This document shows positions 39,101-50,691 of a stretch of DNA of 64,000 nucleotides, one piece after another. The position numbers were made by a program, and so were the translations under genes. Source of the DNA: Parietaria judaica. Its lineage: Eukaryota > Streptophyta > Magnoliopsida > Rosales > Urticaceae. The stretch covers positions 27,998,586 through 28,062,585 of the forward strand of contig OX940871.1 of assembly GCA_954871525.1 (NCBI GenBank). Direction: 5' to 3'. The notes beneath the pieces were generated by a model. That model did no database searches, was not told the origin of the DNA, and saw nothing but the letters and a program-made list of their open reading frames with translations. Each line of letters opens with the position of its first letter. The stretch's first letter is position 1.

Positions 39101-41031
39101 ATTTTAGGTCGTAAACAATGTAAAATAAAGAAATGCTATAGGAAATGCTATAGCATTTCTCGTCAGTAATTTATTCCTTGCATATTTTTGCATGAGAACG
39201 CTAGGAATATTAAATTTCCAATGTAGAAGCCCTAAAATCATTATTTTTTCTATTGGTTTGAAATTTTAGGTTGTAAGCAATGTAAAATAAAGAAATGTTA
39301 TAGCATTTCCAATGGCATTTCTCGTCAACAATTTAATCCTTGCATATTTTTGCATGAGAACTCTTGTTATATTCAAATTCCAACGTATAAGCCCTAAAAT
39401 CATTATTTTTTCAATTGGTACGAAATTTTAGGTCGTAAAATATGTAAAATAAAGAAATGCTATAGGAAATGCTATAGCATTTCCTATGGCATTTCTCGTC
39501 AACAATTTAATCCTTGCATATTTTTTCATGAGAACGCTTGTAATATTAAAATTCCAATGTATAAGCCCTAAAATCATCATTTTTTCAATTGGTTCGAAAT
39601 TTACGGTTGTAAAAAATGTAAAATAAAGAAATGCTATAGGAAATGCTATAGCATTTCCTTTGGCATTTCTCTTCAACAATTTAAACCTTGCATATTTTTG
39701 CATGAGAACTCTTGTTATATTCAAATTCCAATGTATAAGCCCTTAAATCATTATTTTTTCAATTTGTTCGAAATTTTAGCTCGTAAACAATGTAAAATAA
39801 AGAAATGCTATAGGAAATGCTATAGAATTTCCTATGGCATTTCTCGTCAACAATTTAATCCTTGCATATTTTTGCATGAGAACGCTTGTAATATTAAAAT
39901 TCCAATATAGAAGCCCTAAAATCATCATTTTTTCAATTGGTTCGAAATTTAAGGTTGTAAAAAATGTAAAATAAAGAAATGCTGTAGGAAATGCTATAGC
40001 ATTTCCTATGGCATTTCTCTTCAACAATTTAAACCTTGCATATTTTTGCATGAGAACTTTTGTTATATTCAAATTCCAATGTGTAAGCCCTAAACTCATC
40101 ATTTTTTCAATTGGTTCGAAATTTAAGGTTGTAAAAAATGTAAAATAAAGAAATGCTATAGGAAATGCTATTGCATTTCCTATGGCATTTCTCTTCAACA
40201 ATTTAAACCTTGCATATTTTTGCATGAGAACTTTTGTTATATTCAAATTCCAATGTGTCAGCCCTAAAATAATTATTTTTTCAGTTGGTTCGAACTTTTC
40301 GGTCGTAAACAATGTAAAATAAAGAAATGCTATAGGAAATGCTATAGAATTTCCTAGGGCATTTCTCGTCAATAATTTAATCCTTGCATATTTTTGCATG
40401 AGAACGCTTGTAATATTAAAATTCCAATGTATAAGCCCTAAAATCGTTATTTTTTCAATTGGTTCGAAATTTAAGGTTGTAAAATATGTAAAATAAAGAA
40501 ATTCTATAGGAAATGCTATAGCATTTTCTATGGAATTTCTCGTCAGTAATTTAATCCTTGCATATTTTTGCATGAGAACGCTTGGAATATTAAAATTCCA
40601 ATGTATAAGCCCTAAAATCATTATTTTTTCTATTGGTTCAAAATTTTAGGTTGTAAACAATGTAAAATAAAGAAATGCTATAGCATTTCCAATGGCATTT
40701 CTCGTCAACAATTTAATCCTTGCATATTTTTGCATGAGAACTCTTGTTATATTCAAATTCCAACGTATAAGCCCTAAAATCATTATTTTTTCAATTGGTA
40801 CGAAATTTTAGGTCGTAAACTATGTAAAATAAAGAAATGCTATAGGAAATGCTATAGAATTTCCTATGGCATTTCTCGTCAACAATTTAATCCTTGCATA
40901 TTTTTGCATGAGAACGCTTGTAATATTAAAATTCCAATGTATAAGCCCTAAAATCATTATTTTTTTCAATTGGTTCGAAATTTAAGGTTGTAAAAAATGT
41001 AAAATAAAGAAATGCTATAGAAAACGCTATA
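36056..41031. repeat. 4,976-bp HOR (29 monomers), copy 1
   Basis: I counted 29 monomers from the one near 36,085 to the recurrence of the same monomer near 41,060. Dozens of private variants recur at a constant 4,976-bp offset, for example GAAATGCTGCATTTCC (36,728), TTGCGTATTTTTGC (36,940) and ACATTTTAATCC (37,275). Copy 1 and copy 2 differ at very few bases: TTTTAGG against TTTAAGG near 38,251, and CTATGGCATTT against CTATGGTATTT near 37,781. Confidence 0.92.
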
Positions 41032-43135
41032 ACATTTCCTATGGCATTTCTCGTCAACAATTTAATCCTTGCATATTTTTGCATGAGAACGCTTGTAATA
41101 TTAAAATTCCAATGTATAAGCCCTAAAATCATTATTTTTTCAATTGGTTCAAAATTTTAGATTGTAAACAAAGTAAAATAAAGAAATGCTATAGCATTTC
41201 CAATGGCATTTCTCGTCAACAATTTAATCCTTGCATATTTTTGCATGAGAACTCTTGTTATATTCAAATTCCAACGTATAAGCCCTAAAATCATTATTTT
41301 TTCAATTGGTTCGAAATTTTAGGTCGTAAACAATGTAACATAAAGAAATGCTATAGTAAATGCTATAGCATTTCCTATGGCATTTCTCGTCAACAATTTA
41401 ATCCTTGCATATTTTTGCATGAGAACTCTTGTTATATTCAAATTCCAATGTATAAGCCCTAGAATCATTATTTTTATAATTGGTTCGAAATTTTAGGTCG
41501 TAAATAATGTAAAATAAAGAAATGCTATAAGAAATGCTATAGCATTTCCTATGACATTTCTCGTCAACAATTTAATCCTTGCATATTTTTGCATGAGAAC
41601 GCTTGTAATATTAAAATTCCAATGAATAAGCCCTAAAATCATTATTTTTTCAATTGGTTAGAAATTTAAGGTTGTAAAAAATGTAAAATAAAGAAATGCT
41701 ATAGGAAATGCTGCATTTCCTATGGCATTTCTCTTCAACAATTTAATCCTTGCATATTTTGGCATGAGAACTCTTTTTATATTCAAATTCCAATTTATAA
41801 GCCCTAAAATCATTATTTTTTCAATTGGTTCGAAATTTTAGGTCGTAAACAATGTAAAATAAAGAAATGCTATAGGAGCATTTCCTATGGCATTTCTCGT
41901 CAACAATTTAATCCTTGCGTATTTTTGCATGAGAACGCTTATAATATTAAAATTCCAATGTATAAGCCCTAAAATCATTATTTTTTCAATTGGTTCAAAA
42001 TTTAAGGTTGTAAAAAATAAAAAATAAAGAAATGCTATAGGAAATGCTATAGCATTTCCTATGGCATTTCTCGTCAACAATTTATTACTTGCATATTTTT
42101 GTATGAGAACGCTTTTAATATTAAAATTCCAATGTATAAGCCCTAAAATCGTTATTTTTTCAATTGGTTCGAAATTTTAGGTTGTAAACAATGTAAAATA
42201 AAGAAATGCTATACGAAATGCTATAGGATTTCCTATGGCATTTCTCGTCAACATTTTAATCCTTGCATATTTTTGCATGATAACTCTTGTTATATTAAAA
42301 TTCCAATGTATAAGCCCTAAAATCATTATTTTTTCAATTCGTTCGAAATTTTAGGTCGTAAACAATGTAAAATAAAGAAATGCTATACGAAATGCTATAG
42401 CATTTCCTATGGCATTTCTCGTCAACAATTTAATCCTTGCATATTTTTGCATGAGAACGCTTGTAATATTAAAATTCCAATGTATAAGCCCTAAAATCAT
42501 CATTTTTTCAATTGGTTTGAAATTTAAGGTTGTAAAAAATGTAAAATAAATAAATGCTATAGGAAATGCTATAGCATTTCCTATGTCATTTCTCATCAAC
42601 AATTTAAACCTTGCATATTTTTGCATGAGAACTCTTGTTATATTCAAATTCCAATGTATAAGCCCTTAAATCATTATTTTTTCAATTGGTTCGAAATTTT
42701 AGGTCGTAAACAATGTAAAATAAAGAAATGCTATAGGAAATTCTATAGCATTTCCTATGGTATTTCTCGTCAACAATTTAATCCTTGCATATTATTGCAT
42801 GAGAACGCTTGTAATATAAAAATTCCAATGTAGAAGCCCTAAAATCATCATTTTTTCAATTGGTTCGAAATTTAAGGTTGTAAAAAATGTAAAATAAAGA
42901 AATGCTATAGGAAATGCTATAGCATTTCCTATGGCATTTCTCTTCAACAATTTAAACCTTGCATATTTTTGCATGAAAACTCTTGTTATATTCAAATTCC
43001 AATATATAAGCCCTAAAATAATTATTTTTTCAATTGGTTCAAAATTTTCGGTCGTACACAATGTAAAATAAAGAAATGCTATAGGAAATGCTATAGAATT
43101 TCCTCTGGCATTTCTCTTCAACAATTTAATCCTTG

Positions 43136-43309
43136 CATATTTTTGCATGAGAACGCTTGTAATATTAAAATTCCAATGTATAAGCCCTAAAATCATTATT
43201 TTTTCAATTGGTTCGAAATTTAAGGTTGTAAAAAATGTAAAATAAAGAAATGCTATAGGAAATGCTATAGCATTTCCTATGGCATTTCTCGTCAACAATT
43301 TAATCCTTG
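43136..43309. repeat. Reference class B monomer, 174 bp
   Basis: A representative class B monomer. It carries GAACGCTTGTAATATTAAA and TTTAAGGTTGTAAAAAATG at the positions that differ from class A. It has 28% G+C (48 of 174 in a near-identical copy counted by hand). At 174 bp it equals 58 codons, so adjacent full-length monomers stay in the same frame on the minus strand. Confidence 0.9.
43247..43288. repeat. Representative 42-bp near-perfect palindrome (dyad)
   Basis: Two 21-nt arms meet at GCTATAGC (centre between 43,267 and 43,268). They pair except for one T/G position, which would be a wobble pair in RNA. The dyad is built from the 12-mer GAAATGCTATAG, twice direct and then twice inverted (the last inverted copy reads CTATGGCATTTC). 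A version of this dyad, full or shortened, is present in nearly every monomer. It could extrude as a cruciform or fold as a hairpin in a transcript; neither is demonstrated here. Confidence 0.92.
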
Positions 43310-46007
43310 CATTTTTTTGCATGAGAACGATTGGAATATTAAAATTCCAATGTATAAGCCCTAAAATCATTGTTTTTTCAATTGGTTCGAAATTTTAGGT
43401 TGTAAACAAAGTAAAATAAAGAAATGCTATACGAAATGCTATAGCATTTCATATGGCATTTCTCGTCAACAATTTAATCCTTGCATATTTTTGCATGAGA
43501 ACTCTTGTTATATTCAAATTCCAACGTATAAGCCCTAAAATCATTATTTTTTCAATTAGTTCGAAATTTTAAGTCGTAAACAATGTAAAATAAAGAAATG
43601 CAATAAGAAATGCTATAGCATTTCCTATGGCATTTCTCGTCAACAATTTAATCCTTGCATATTTTTGCATGAGAACGCTTGGAATATTAAAATTCCAATG
43701 TATAAGCCCTAAAATCATAATTTTTTCAATTGGTTTGAAATTTAAGGTTGTAAAAAATGTAAAATAAATAAATGCTATAGCATTTCCAATGGCATTTCTC
43801 GCCAACAATTTAATCCTTGCATATTTTTGCATGAGAACTCTTGTTATATTCAAAATTCCAACGTATAAGCCCTAAAATCATTATTTTTTCAATTGGTACA
43901 AAATTTTAGGTCGTAAACAATGTAAAATAAAGAAATGATATAGGAAATGCTATAGCATTTCCTATGGCATTTCTCGTAAACAATTTAAACCTTGCATATT
44001 TTTGCATGAGAACTCTTGTTATATTCATATTCCAATGTATAAGCCCTAAAATCATTATTTTTTCAATTGGTTCGAAATTTTAGGTCGTAAACAATGTAAA
44101 ATAAAGAAATGCTATAGGAAATGCTATAGCATTTCTCGTCAGTAATTTATTCCTTGCATATTTTTGCATGAGAACGCTAGGAATATTAAATTTCCAATGT
44201 AGAAGCCCTAAAATCATTATTTTTTCTATTGGTTTGAAATTTTAGGTTGTAAGCAATGTAAAATAAAGAAATGTTATAGCATTTCCAATGGCATTTCTCG
44301 TCAACAATTTAATCCTTGCATATTTTTGCATGAGAACTCTTGTTATATTCAAATTCCAACGTATAAGCCCTAAAATCATTATTTTTTCAATTGGTACGAA
44401 ATTTTAGGTCGTAAAATATGTAAAATAAAGAAATGCTATAGGAAATGCTATAGCATTTCCTATGGCATTTCTCGTCAACAATTTAATCCTTGCATATTTT
44501 TTCATGAGAACGCTTGTAATATTAAAATTCCAATGTATAAGCCCTAAAATCATCATTTTTTCAATTGGTTCGAAATTTACGGTTGTAAAAAATGTAAAAT
44601 AAAGAAATGCTATAGGAAATGCTATAGCATTTCCTTTGGCATTTCTCTTCAACAATTTAAACCTTGCATATTTTTGCATGAGAACTCTTGTTATATTCAA
44701 ATTCCAATGTATAAGCCCTTAAATCATTATTTTTTCAATTTGTTCGAAATTTTAGCTCGTAAACAATGTAAAATAAAGAAATGCTATAGGAAATGCTATA
44801 GAATTTCCTATGGCATTTCTCGTCAACAATTTAATCCTTGCATATTTTTGCATGAGAACGCTTGTAATATTAAAATTCCAATATAGAAGCCCTAAAATCA
44901 TCATTTTTTCAATTGGTTCGAAATTTAAGGTTGTAAAAAATGTAAAATAAAGAAATGCTGTAGGAAATGCTATAGCATTTCCTATGGCATTTCTCTTCAA
45001 CAATTTAAACCTTGCATATTTTTGCATGAGAACTTTTGTTATATTCAAATTCCAATGTGTAAGCCCTAAACTCATCATTTTTTCAATTGGTTCGAAATTT
45101 AAGGTTGTAAAAAATGTAAAATAAAGAAATGCTATAGGAAATGCTATTGCATTTCCTATGGCATTTCTCTTCAACAATTTAAACCTTGCATATTTTTGCA
45201 TGAGAACTTTTGTTATATTCAAATTCCAATGTGTCAGCCCTAAAATAATTATTTTTTCAGTTGGTTCGAACTTTTCGGTCGTAAACAATGTAAAATAAAG
45301 AAATGCTATAGGAAATGCTATAGAATTTCCTAGGGCATTTCTCGTCAATAATTTAATCCTTGCATATTTTTGCATGAGAACGCTTGTAATATTAAAATTC
45401 CAATGTATAAGCCCTAAAATCGTTATTTTTTCAATTGGTTCGAAATTTAAGGTTGTAAAATATGTAAAATAAAGAAATTCTATAGGAAATGCTATAGCAT
45501 TTTCTATGGAATTTCTCGTCAGTAATTTAATCCTTGCATATTTTTGCATGAGAACGCTTGGAATATTAAAATTCCAATGTATAAGCCCTAAAATCATTAT
45601 TTTTTCTATTGGTTCAAAATTTTAGGTTGTAAACAATGTAAAATAAAGAAATGCTATAGCATTTCCAATGGCATTTCTCGTCAACAATTTAATCCTTTCA
45701 TATTTTTGCATGAGAACTCTTGTTATATTCAAATTCCAACGTATAAGCCCTAAAATCATTATTTTTTCAATTGGTACGAAATTTTAGGTCGTAAACTATG
45801 TAAAATAAAGAAATGCTATAGGAAATGCTATAGAATTTCCTATGGCATTTCTCGTCAACAATTTAATCCTTGCATATTTTTGCATGAGAACGCTTGTAAT
45901 ATTAAAATTCCAATGTATAAGCCCTAAAATCATTATTTTTTTCAATTGGTTCGAAATTTAAGGTTGTAAAAAATGTAAAATAAAGAAATGCTATAGAAAA
46001 CGCTATA

Positions 46008-46495
46008 ACATTTCCTATGGCATTTCTCGTCAACAATTTAATCCTTGCATATTTTTGCATGAGAACGCTTGTAATATTAAAATTCCAATGTATAAGCCCT
46101 AAAATCGTTATTTTTTCAATTGGTTCGAAATTTAAGGTTGTAAAATATGTAAAATAAAGAAATTCTATAGGAAATGCTATAGCATTTTCTATGGAATTTC
46201 TCGTCAGTAATTTAATCCTTGCATATTTTTGCATGAGAACGCTTGGAATATTAAAATTCCAATGTATAAGCCCTAAAATCATTATTTTTTCTATTGGTTC
46301 AAAATTTTAGGTTGTAAACAATGTAAAATAAAGAAATGCTATAGCATTTCCAATGGCATTTCTCGTCAACAATTTAATCCTTGCATATTTTTGCATGAGA
46401 ACTCTTGTTATATTCAAATTCCAACGTATAAGCCCTAAAATCATTATTTTTTCAATTGGTACGAAATTTTAGGTCGTAAACTATGTAAAATAAAG
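46008..46495. repeat. Bridge with a 685-bp-offset partial duplication
   Basis: After copy 2, the start of the HOR repeats for about 100 bp. From 46,106 (AAAATCGTTATT) the sequence then matches 45,421 onward at an offset of 685 bp. That match continues to 46,518, overlapping the start of the third HOR copy by 23 bp within the dyad. Confidence 0.82.
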
Positions 46496-49400
46496 AAATG
46501 CTATAGGAAATGCTATAGCATTTCCTATGTCATTTCTCATCAACAATTTAAACCTTGCATATTTTTGCATGAGAACTCTTGTTATATTCAAATTCCAATG
46601 TATAAGCCCTTAAATCATTATTTTTTCAATTGGTTCGAAATTTTAGGTCGTAAACAATGTAAAATAAAGAAATGCTATAGGAAATTCTATAGCATTTCCT
46701 ATGGCATTTCTCGTCAACAATTTAATCCTTGCATATTATTGCATGAGAACGCTTGTAATATAAAAATTCCAATGTAGAAGCCCTAAAATCATCATTTTTT
46801 CAATTGGTTCGAAATTTAAGGTTGTAAAAAATGTAAAATAAAGAAATGCTATAGGAAATGCTATAGCATTTCCTATGGCATTTCTCTTCAACAATTTAAA
46901 CCTTGCATATTTTTGCATGAAAACTCTTGTTATATTCAAATTCCAATATATAAGCCCTAAAATAATTATTTTTTCAATTGGTTCAAAATTTTCGGTCGTA
47001 CACAATGTAAAATAAAGAAATGCTATAGGAAATGCTATAGAATTTCCTCTGGCATTTCTCTTCAACAATTTAATCCTTGCATATTTTTGCATGAGAACGC
47101 TTGTAATATTAAAATTCCAATGTATAAGCCCTAAAATCATTATTTTTTCAATTGGTTCGAAATTTAAGGTTGTAAAAAATGTAAAATAAAGAAATGCTAT
47201 AGGAAATGCTATAGCATTTCCTATGGCATTTCTCGTCAACAATTTAATCCTTGCATTTTTTTGCATGAGAACGATTGGAATATTAAAATTCCAATGTATA
47301 AGCCCTAAAATCATTGTTTTTTCAATTGGTTCGAAATTTTAGGTTGTAAACAAAGTAAAATAAAGAAATGCTATACGAAATGCTATAGCATTTCATATGG
47401 CATTTCTCGTCAACAATTTAATCCTTGCATATTTTTGCATGAGAACTCTTGTTATATTCAAATTCCAACGTATAAGCCCTAAAATCATTATTTTTTCAAT
47501 TAGTTCGAAATTTTAAGTCGTAAACAATGTAAAATAAAGAAATGCAATAAGAAATGCTATAGCATTTCCTATGGCATTTCTCGTCAACAATTTAATCCTT
47601 GCATATTTTTGCATGAGAACGCTTGGAATATTAAAATTCCAATGTATAAGCCCTAAAATCATAATTTTTTCAATTGGTTTGAAATTTAAGGTTGTAAAAA
47701 ATGTAAAATAAATAAATGCTATAGCATTTCCAATGGCATTTCTCGCCAACAATTTAATCCTTGCATATTTTTGCATGAGAACTCTTGTTATATTCAAAAT
47801 TCCAACGTATAAGCCCTAAAATCATTATTTTTTCAATTGGTACAAAATTTTAGGTCGTAAACAATGTAAAATAAAGAAATGATATAGGAAATGCTATAGC
47901 ATTTCCTATGGCATTTCTCGTAAACAATTTAAACCTTGCATATTTTTGCATGAGAACTCTTGTTATATTCATATTCCAATGTATAAGCCCTAAAATCATT
48001 ATTTTTTCAATTGGTTCGAAATTTTAGGTCGTAAACAATGTAAAATAAAGAAATGCTATAGGAAATGCTATAGCATTTCTCGTCAGTAATTTATTCCTTG
48101 CATATTTTTGCATGAGAACGCTAGGAATATTAAATTTCCAATGTAGAAGCCCTAAAATCATTATTTTTTCTATTGGTTTGAAATTTTAGGTTGTAAGCAA
48201 TGTAAAATAAAGAAATGTTATAGCATTTCCAATGGCATTTCTCGTCAACAATTTAATCCTTGCATATTTTTGCATGAGAACTCTTGTTATATTCAAATTC
48301 CAACGTATAAGCCCTAAAATCATTATTTTTTCAATTGGTACGAAATTTTAGGTCGTAAAATATGTAAAATAAAGAAATGCTATAGGAAATGCTATAGCAT
48401 TTCCTATGGCATTTCTCGTCAACAATTTAATCCTTGCATATTTTTTCATGAGAACGCTTGTAATATTAAAATTCCAATGTATAAGCCCTAAAATCATCAT
48501 TTTTTCAATTGGTTCGAAATTTACGGTTGTAAAAAATGTAAAATAAAGAAATGCTATAGGAAATGCTATAGCATTTCCTTTGGCATTTCTCTTCAACAAT
48601 TTAAACCTTGCATATTTTTGCATGAGAACTCTTGTTATATTCAAATTCCAATGTATAAGCCCTTAAATCATTATTTTTTCAATTTGTTCGAAATTTTAGC
48701 TCGTAAACAATGTAAAATAAATTAATGCTATAGGAAATGCTATAGAATTTCCTATGGAATTTCTCGTCAACAATTTAATCCTTGCATATTTTTGCATGAG
48801 AACGCTTGTAATATTAAAATTCCAATATAGAAGCCCTAAAATCATAATTTTTTCAATTGGTTCGAAATTTAAGGTTGTAAAAAATGTAAAATAAAGAAAT
48901 GCTGTAGGAAATGCTATAGCATTTCCTATGGCATTTCTCTTCAACAATTTAAACCTTGCATATTTTTGCATGAGAACTTTTGTTATATTCAAATTCCAAT
49001 GTGTAAGCCCTAAACTCATCATTTTTTCAATTGGTTCGAAATTTAAGGTTGTAAAAAATGTAAAATAAAGAAATGCTATAGGAAATGCTATTGCATTTCC
49101 AATGGCATTTCTCTTCAACAATTTAAACCTTGCATATTTTTGCATGAGAACTTTTGTTATATTCAAATTCCAATGTGTCAGCCCTAAAATAATTATTTTT
49201 TCAGTTGGTTCGAACTTTTCGGTCGTAAACAATGTAAAATAAAGAAATGCTATAGGAAATGCTATAGAATTTCCTAGGGCATTTCTCGTCAATAATTTAA
49301 TCCTTGCATATTTTTGCATGAGAACGCTTGTAATATTAAAATTCCAATGTATAAGCCCTAAAATCGTTATTTTTTCAATTGGTTCGAAATTTAAGGTTGT

Positions 49401-50007
49401 AAAATATGTAAAATAAAGAAATTCTATAGGAAATGCTATAGCATTTTCTATGGAATTTCTCGTCAGTAATTTAATCCTTGCATATTTTTGCATGAGAACG
49501 CTTGGAATATTAAAATTCCAATGTATAAGCCCTAAAATCATTATTTTTTCTATTGGTTCAAAATTTTAGGTTGTAAACAATGTAAAATAAAGAAATGCTA
49601 TAGCATTTCCAATGGCATTTCTCGTCAACAATTTAATCCTTGCATATTTTTGCATGAGAACTCTTGTTATATTCAAATTCCAACGTATAAGCCCTAAAAT
49701 CATTATTTTTTCAATTGGTACGAAATTTTAGGTCGTAAACTATGTAAAATAAAGAAATTCTATAGGAAATGCTATAGAATTTCCTATGGCATTTCTCGTC
49801 AACAATTTAATCCTTGCATATTTTTGCATGAGAACGCTTGTAATATTAAAATTCCAATGTATAAGCCCTAAAATCATTATTTTTTTCAATTGGTTCGAAA
49901 TTTAAGGTTGTAAAAAATGTAAAATAAAGAAATGCTATAGAAAACGCTATAACATTTCCTATGGCGTTTCTCGTCAACAATTTAATCCTTGCATATTTTT
50001 GCATGAG
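46496..50007. repeat. 4,976-bp HOR, copy 3, truncated at its left end
   Basis: Matches copy 2 from 42,552 onward at an offset of 3,944 bp. The first roughly 1.5 kb of the HOR is missing. Private changes include AAATTAATGC near 48,719 and GGCGTTTCTCG near 49,964. It carries the copy-1 state near 46,702 and the copy-2 state near 47,161, so it is a mosaic of the two. Confidence 0.88.
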
Positions 50008-50691
50008 AACTCTTGTTATATTCAAATTCCAATGTATAAGCCCTAAAATCATTATTTTTTCAATTGGTTTGAAATTTTATGTCATAAACAATGTAAAATA
50101 AAGAAATGCCATAGGAAATGCTATAGCATTTCCTATGGCATTTCTCGTCAACAATTTAATCATTGCATATTTTTGCATGAGAACAATTGTAATATTAAAA
50201 GTCCAATGTATAAGCCGTAAAATCATTATTTTTTCAATTGGTTTGAAATTTTAGGTTGTAAACAATGTAAACTAAACAAATGCTATACGAAATGCTATAG
50301 CATTTCCTATGGTATTTCTCGTCAACAATTTAATCCTTGCATATTTTTGCATAAGAACTCTTGTTATATTCAAATTCCAATGTATAAGCCCTAAAATCAT
50401 TATTTTTTCAATTGGTTTGAAATTTTAGGTCGTAAACAATGTAAAATAAAGAAATTCTATAGGAAATGCTAGCATTTCCTATGCATTTCTCGTCAACAAT
50501 TTAATCCTTTCATATTTTTGCATGAGAAAGCTTGTAATATTAAAATTCTAATTTATGAGCCCTAAAATAATTATTTTTTCAATTGGTTCGAAATTTAAAG
50601 TTGTAAAATATGTAAAATAAAGAAATGCTATAGGAAATGCTATAGCATTTACTATGGCATTTCTCGTCAAACATTTCATCCTTGCATATTT
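50008..50691. repeat. Diverged leading partial copy of the octamer HOR
   Basis: Four monomers with the HOR's markers (TTTTATGTCATAAAC at about 50,076, AAAGTCCAATGTATAAGCCG near 50,197, GAGAAAGCTTG near 50,524). They show several differences from the later copies, including a fuller dyad near 50,105. The distance to the equivalent marker in the next copy is 1,389 bp. Confidence 0.82.

Larger units (their letters stand above)
41032..46007. repeat. 4,976-bp HOR (29 monomers), copy 2
   Basis: Almost identical to copy 1 over its full length. A private change is AATCCTTTCATATT near 45,693. The left edge lies at the right arm of a dyad (ACATTTCCTATGG), the same place as the left edge of copy 1 at 36,056. 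Confidence 0.92.

Noticed and set aside
39776..40621. 281-codon minus-strand open frame, with equivalents at 44,752-45,597 and 48,696-49,541, and shorter ones throughout
   Set aside because: It is the satellite monomer translated. Frames open and close with single-base HOR variants (for example the 42,792-43,370 frame is cut to 37,816-38,220 in the other copy by one change). Residue changes are unconstrained, and no promoter context or domain is recognisable.
43202..43218. CENP-B-box-like match on the minus strand (TTTCGAACCAATTGAAA)
   Set aside because: The TTCG and the single A at the expected spacing are present, but the required CGGG is TGAA. The essential core is incomplete, and no monomer I read restores it.
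43247..43288. Palindrome as terminal inverted repeats of a miniature transposon
   Set aside because: The two arms are adjacent with no intervening element, there are no target-site duplications, and the structure is at a fixed place in every monomer. It is part of the satellite unit.
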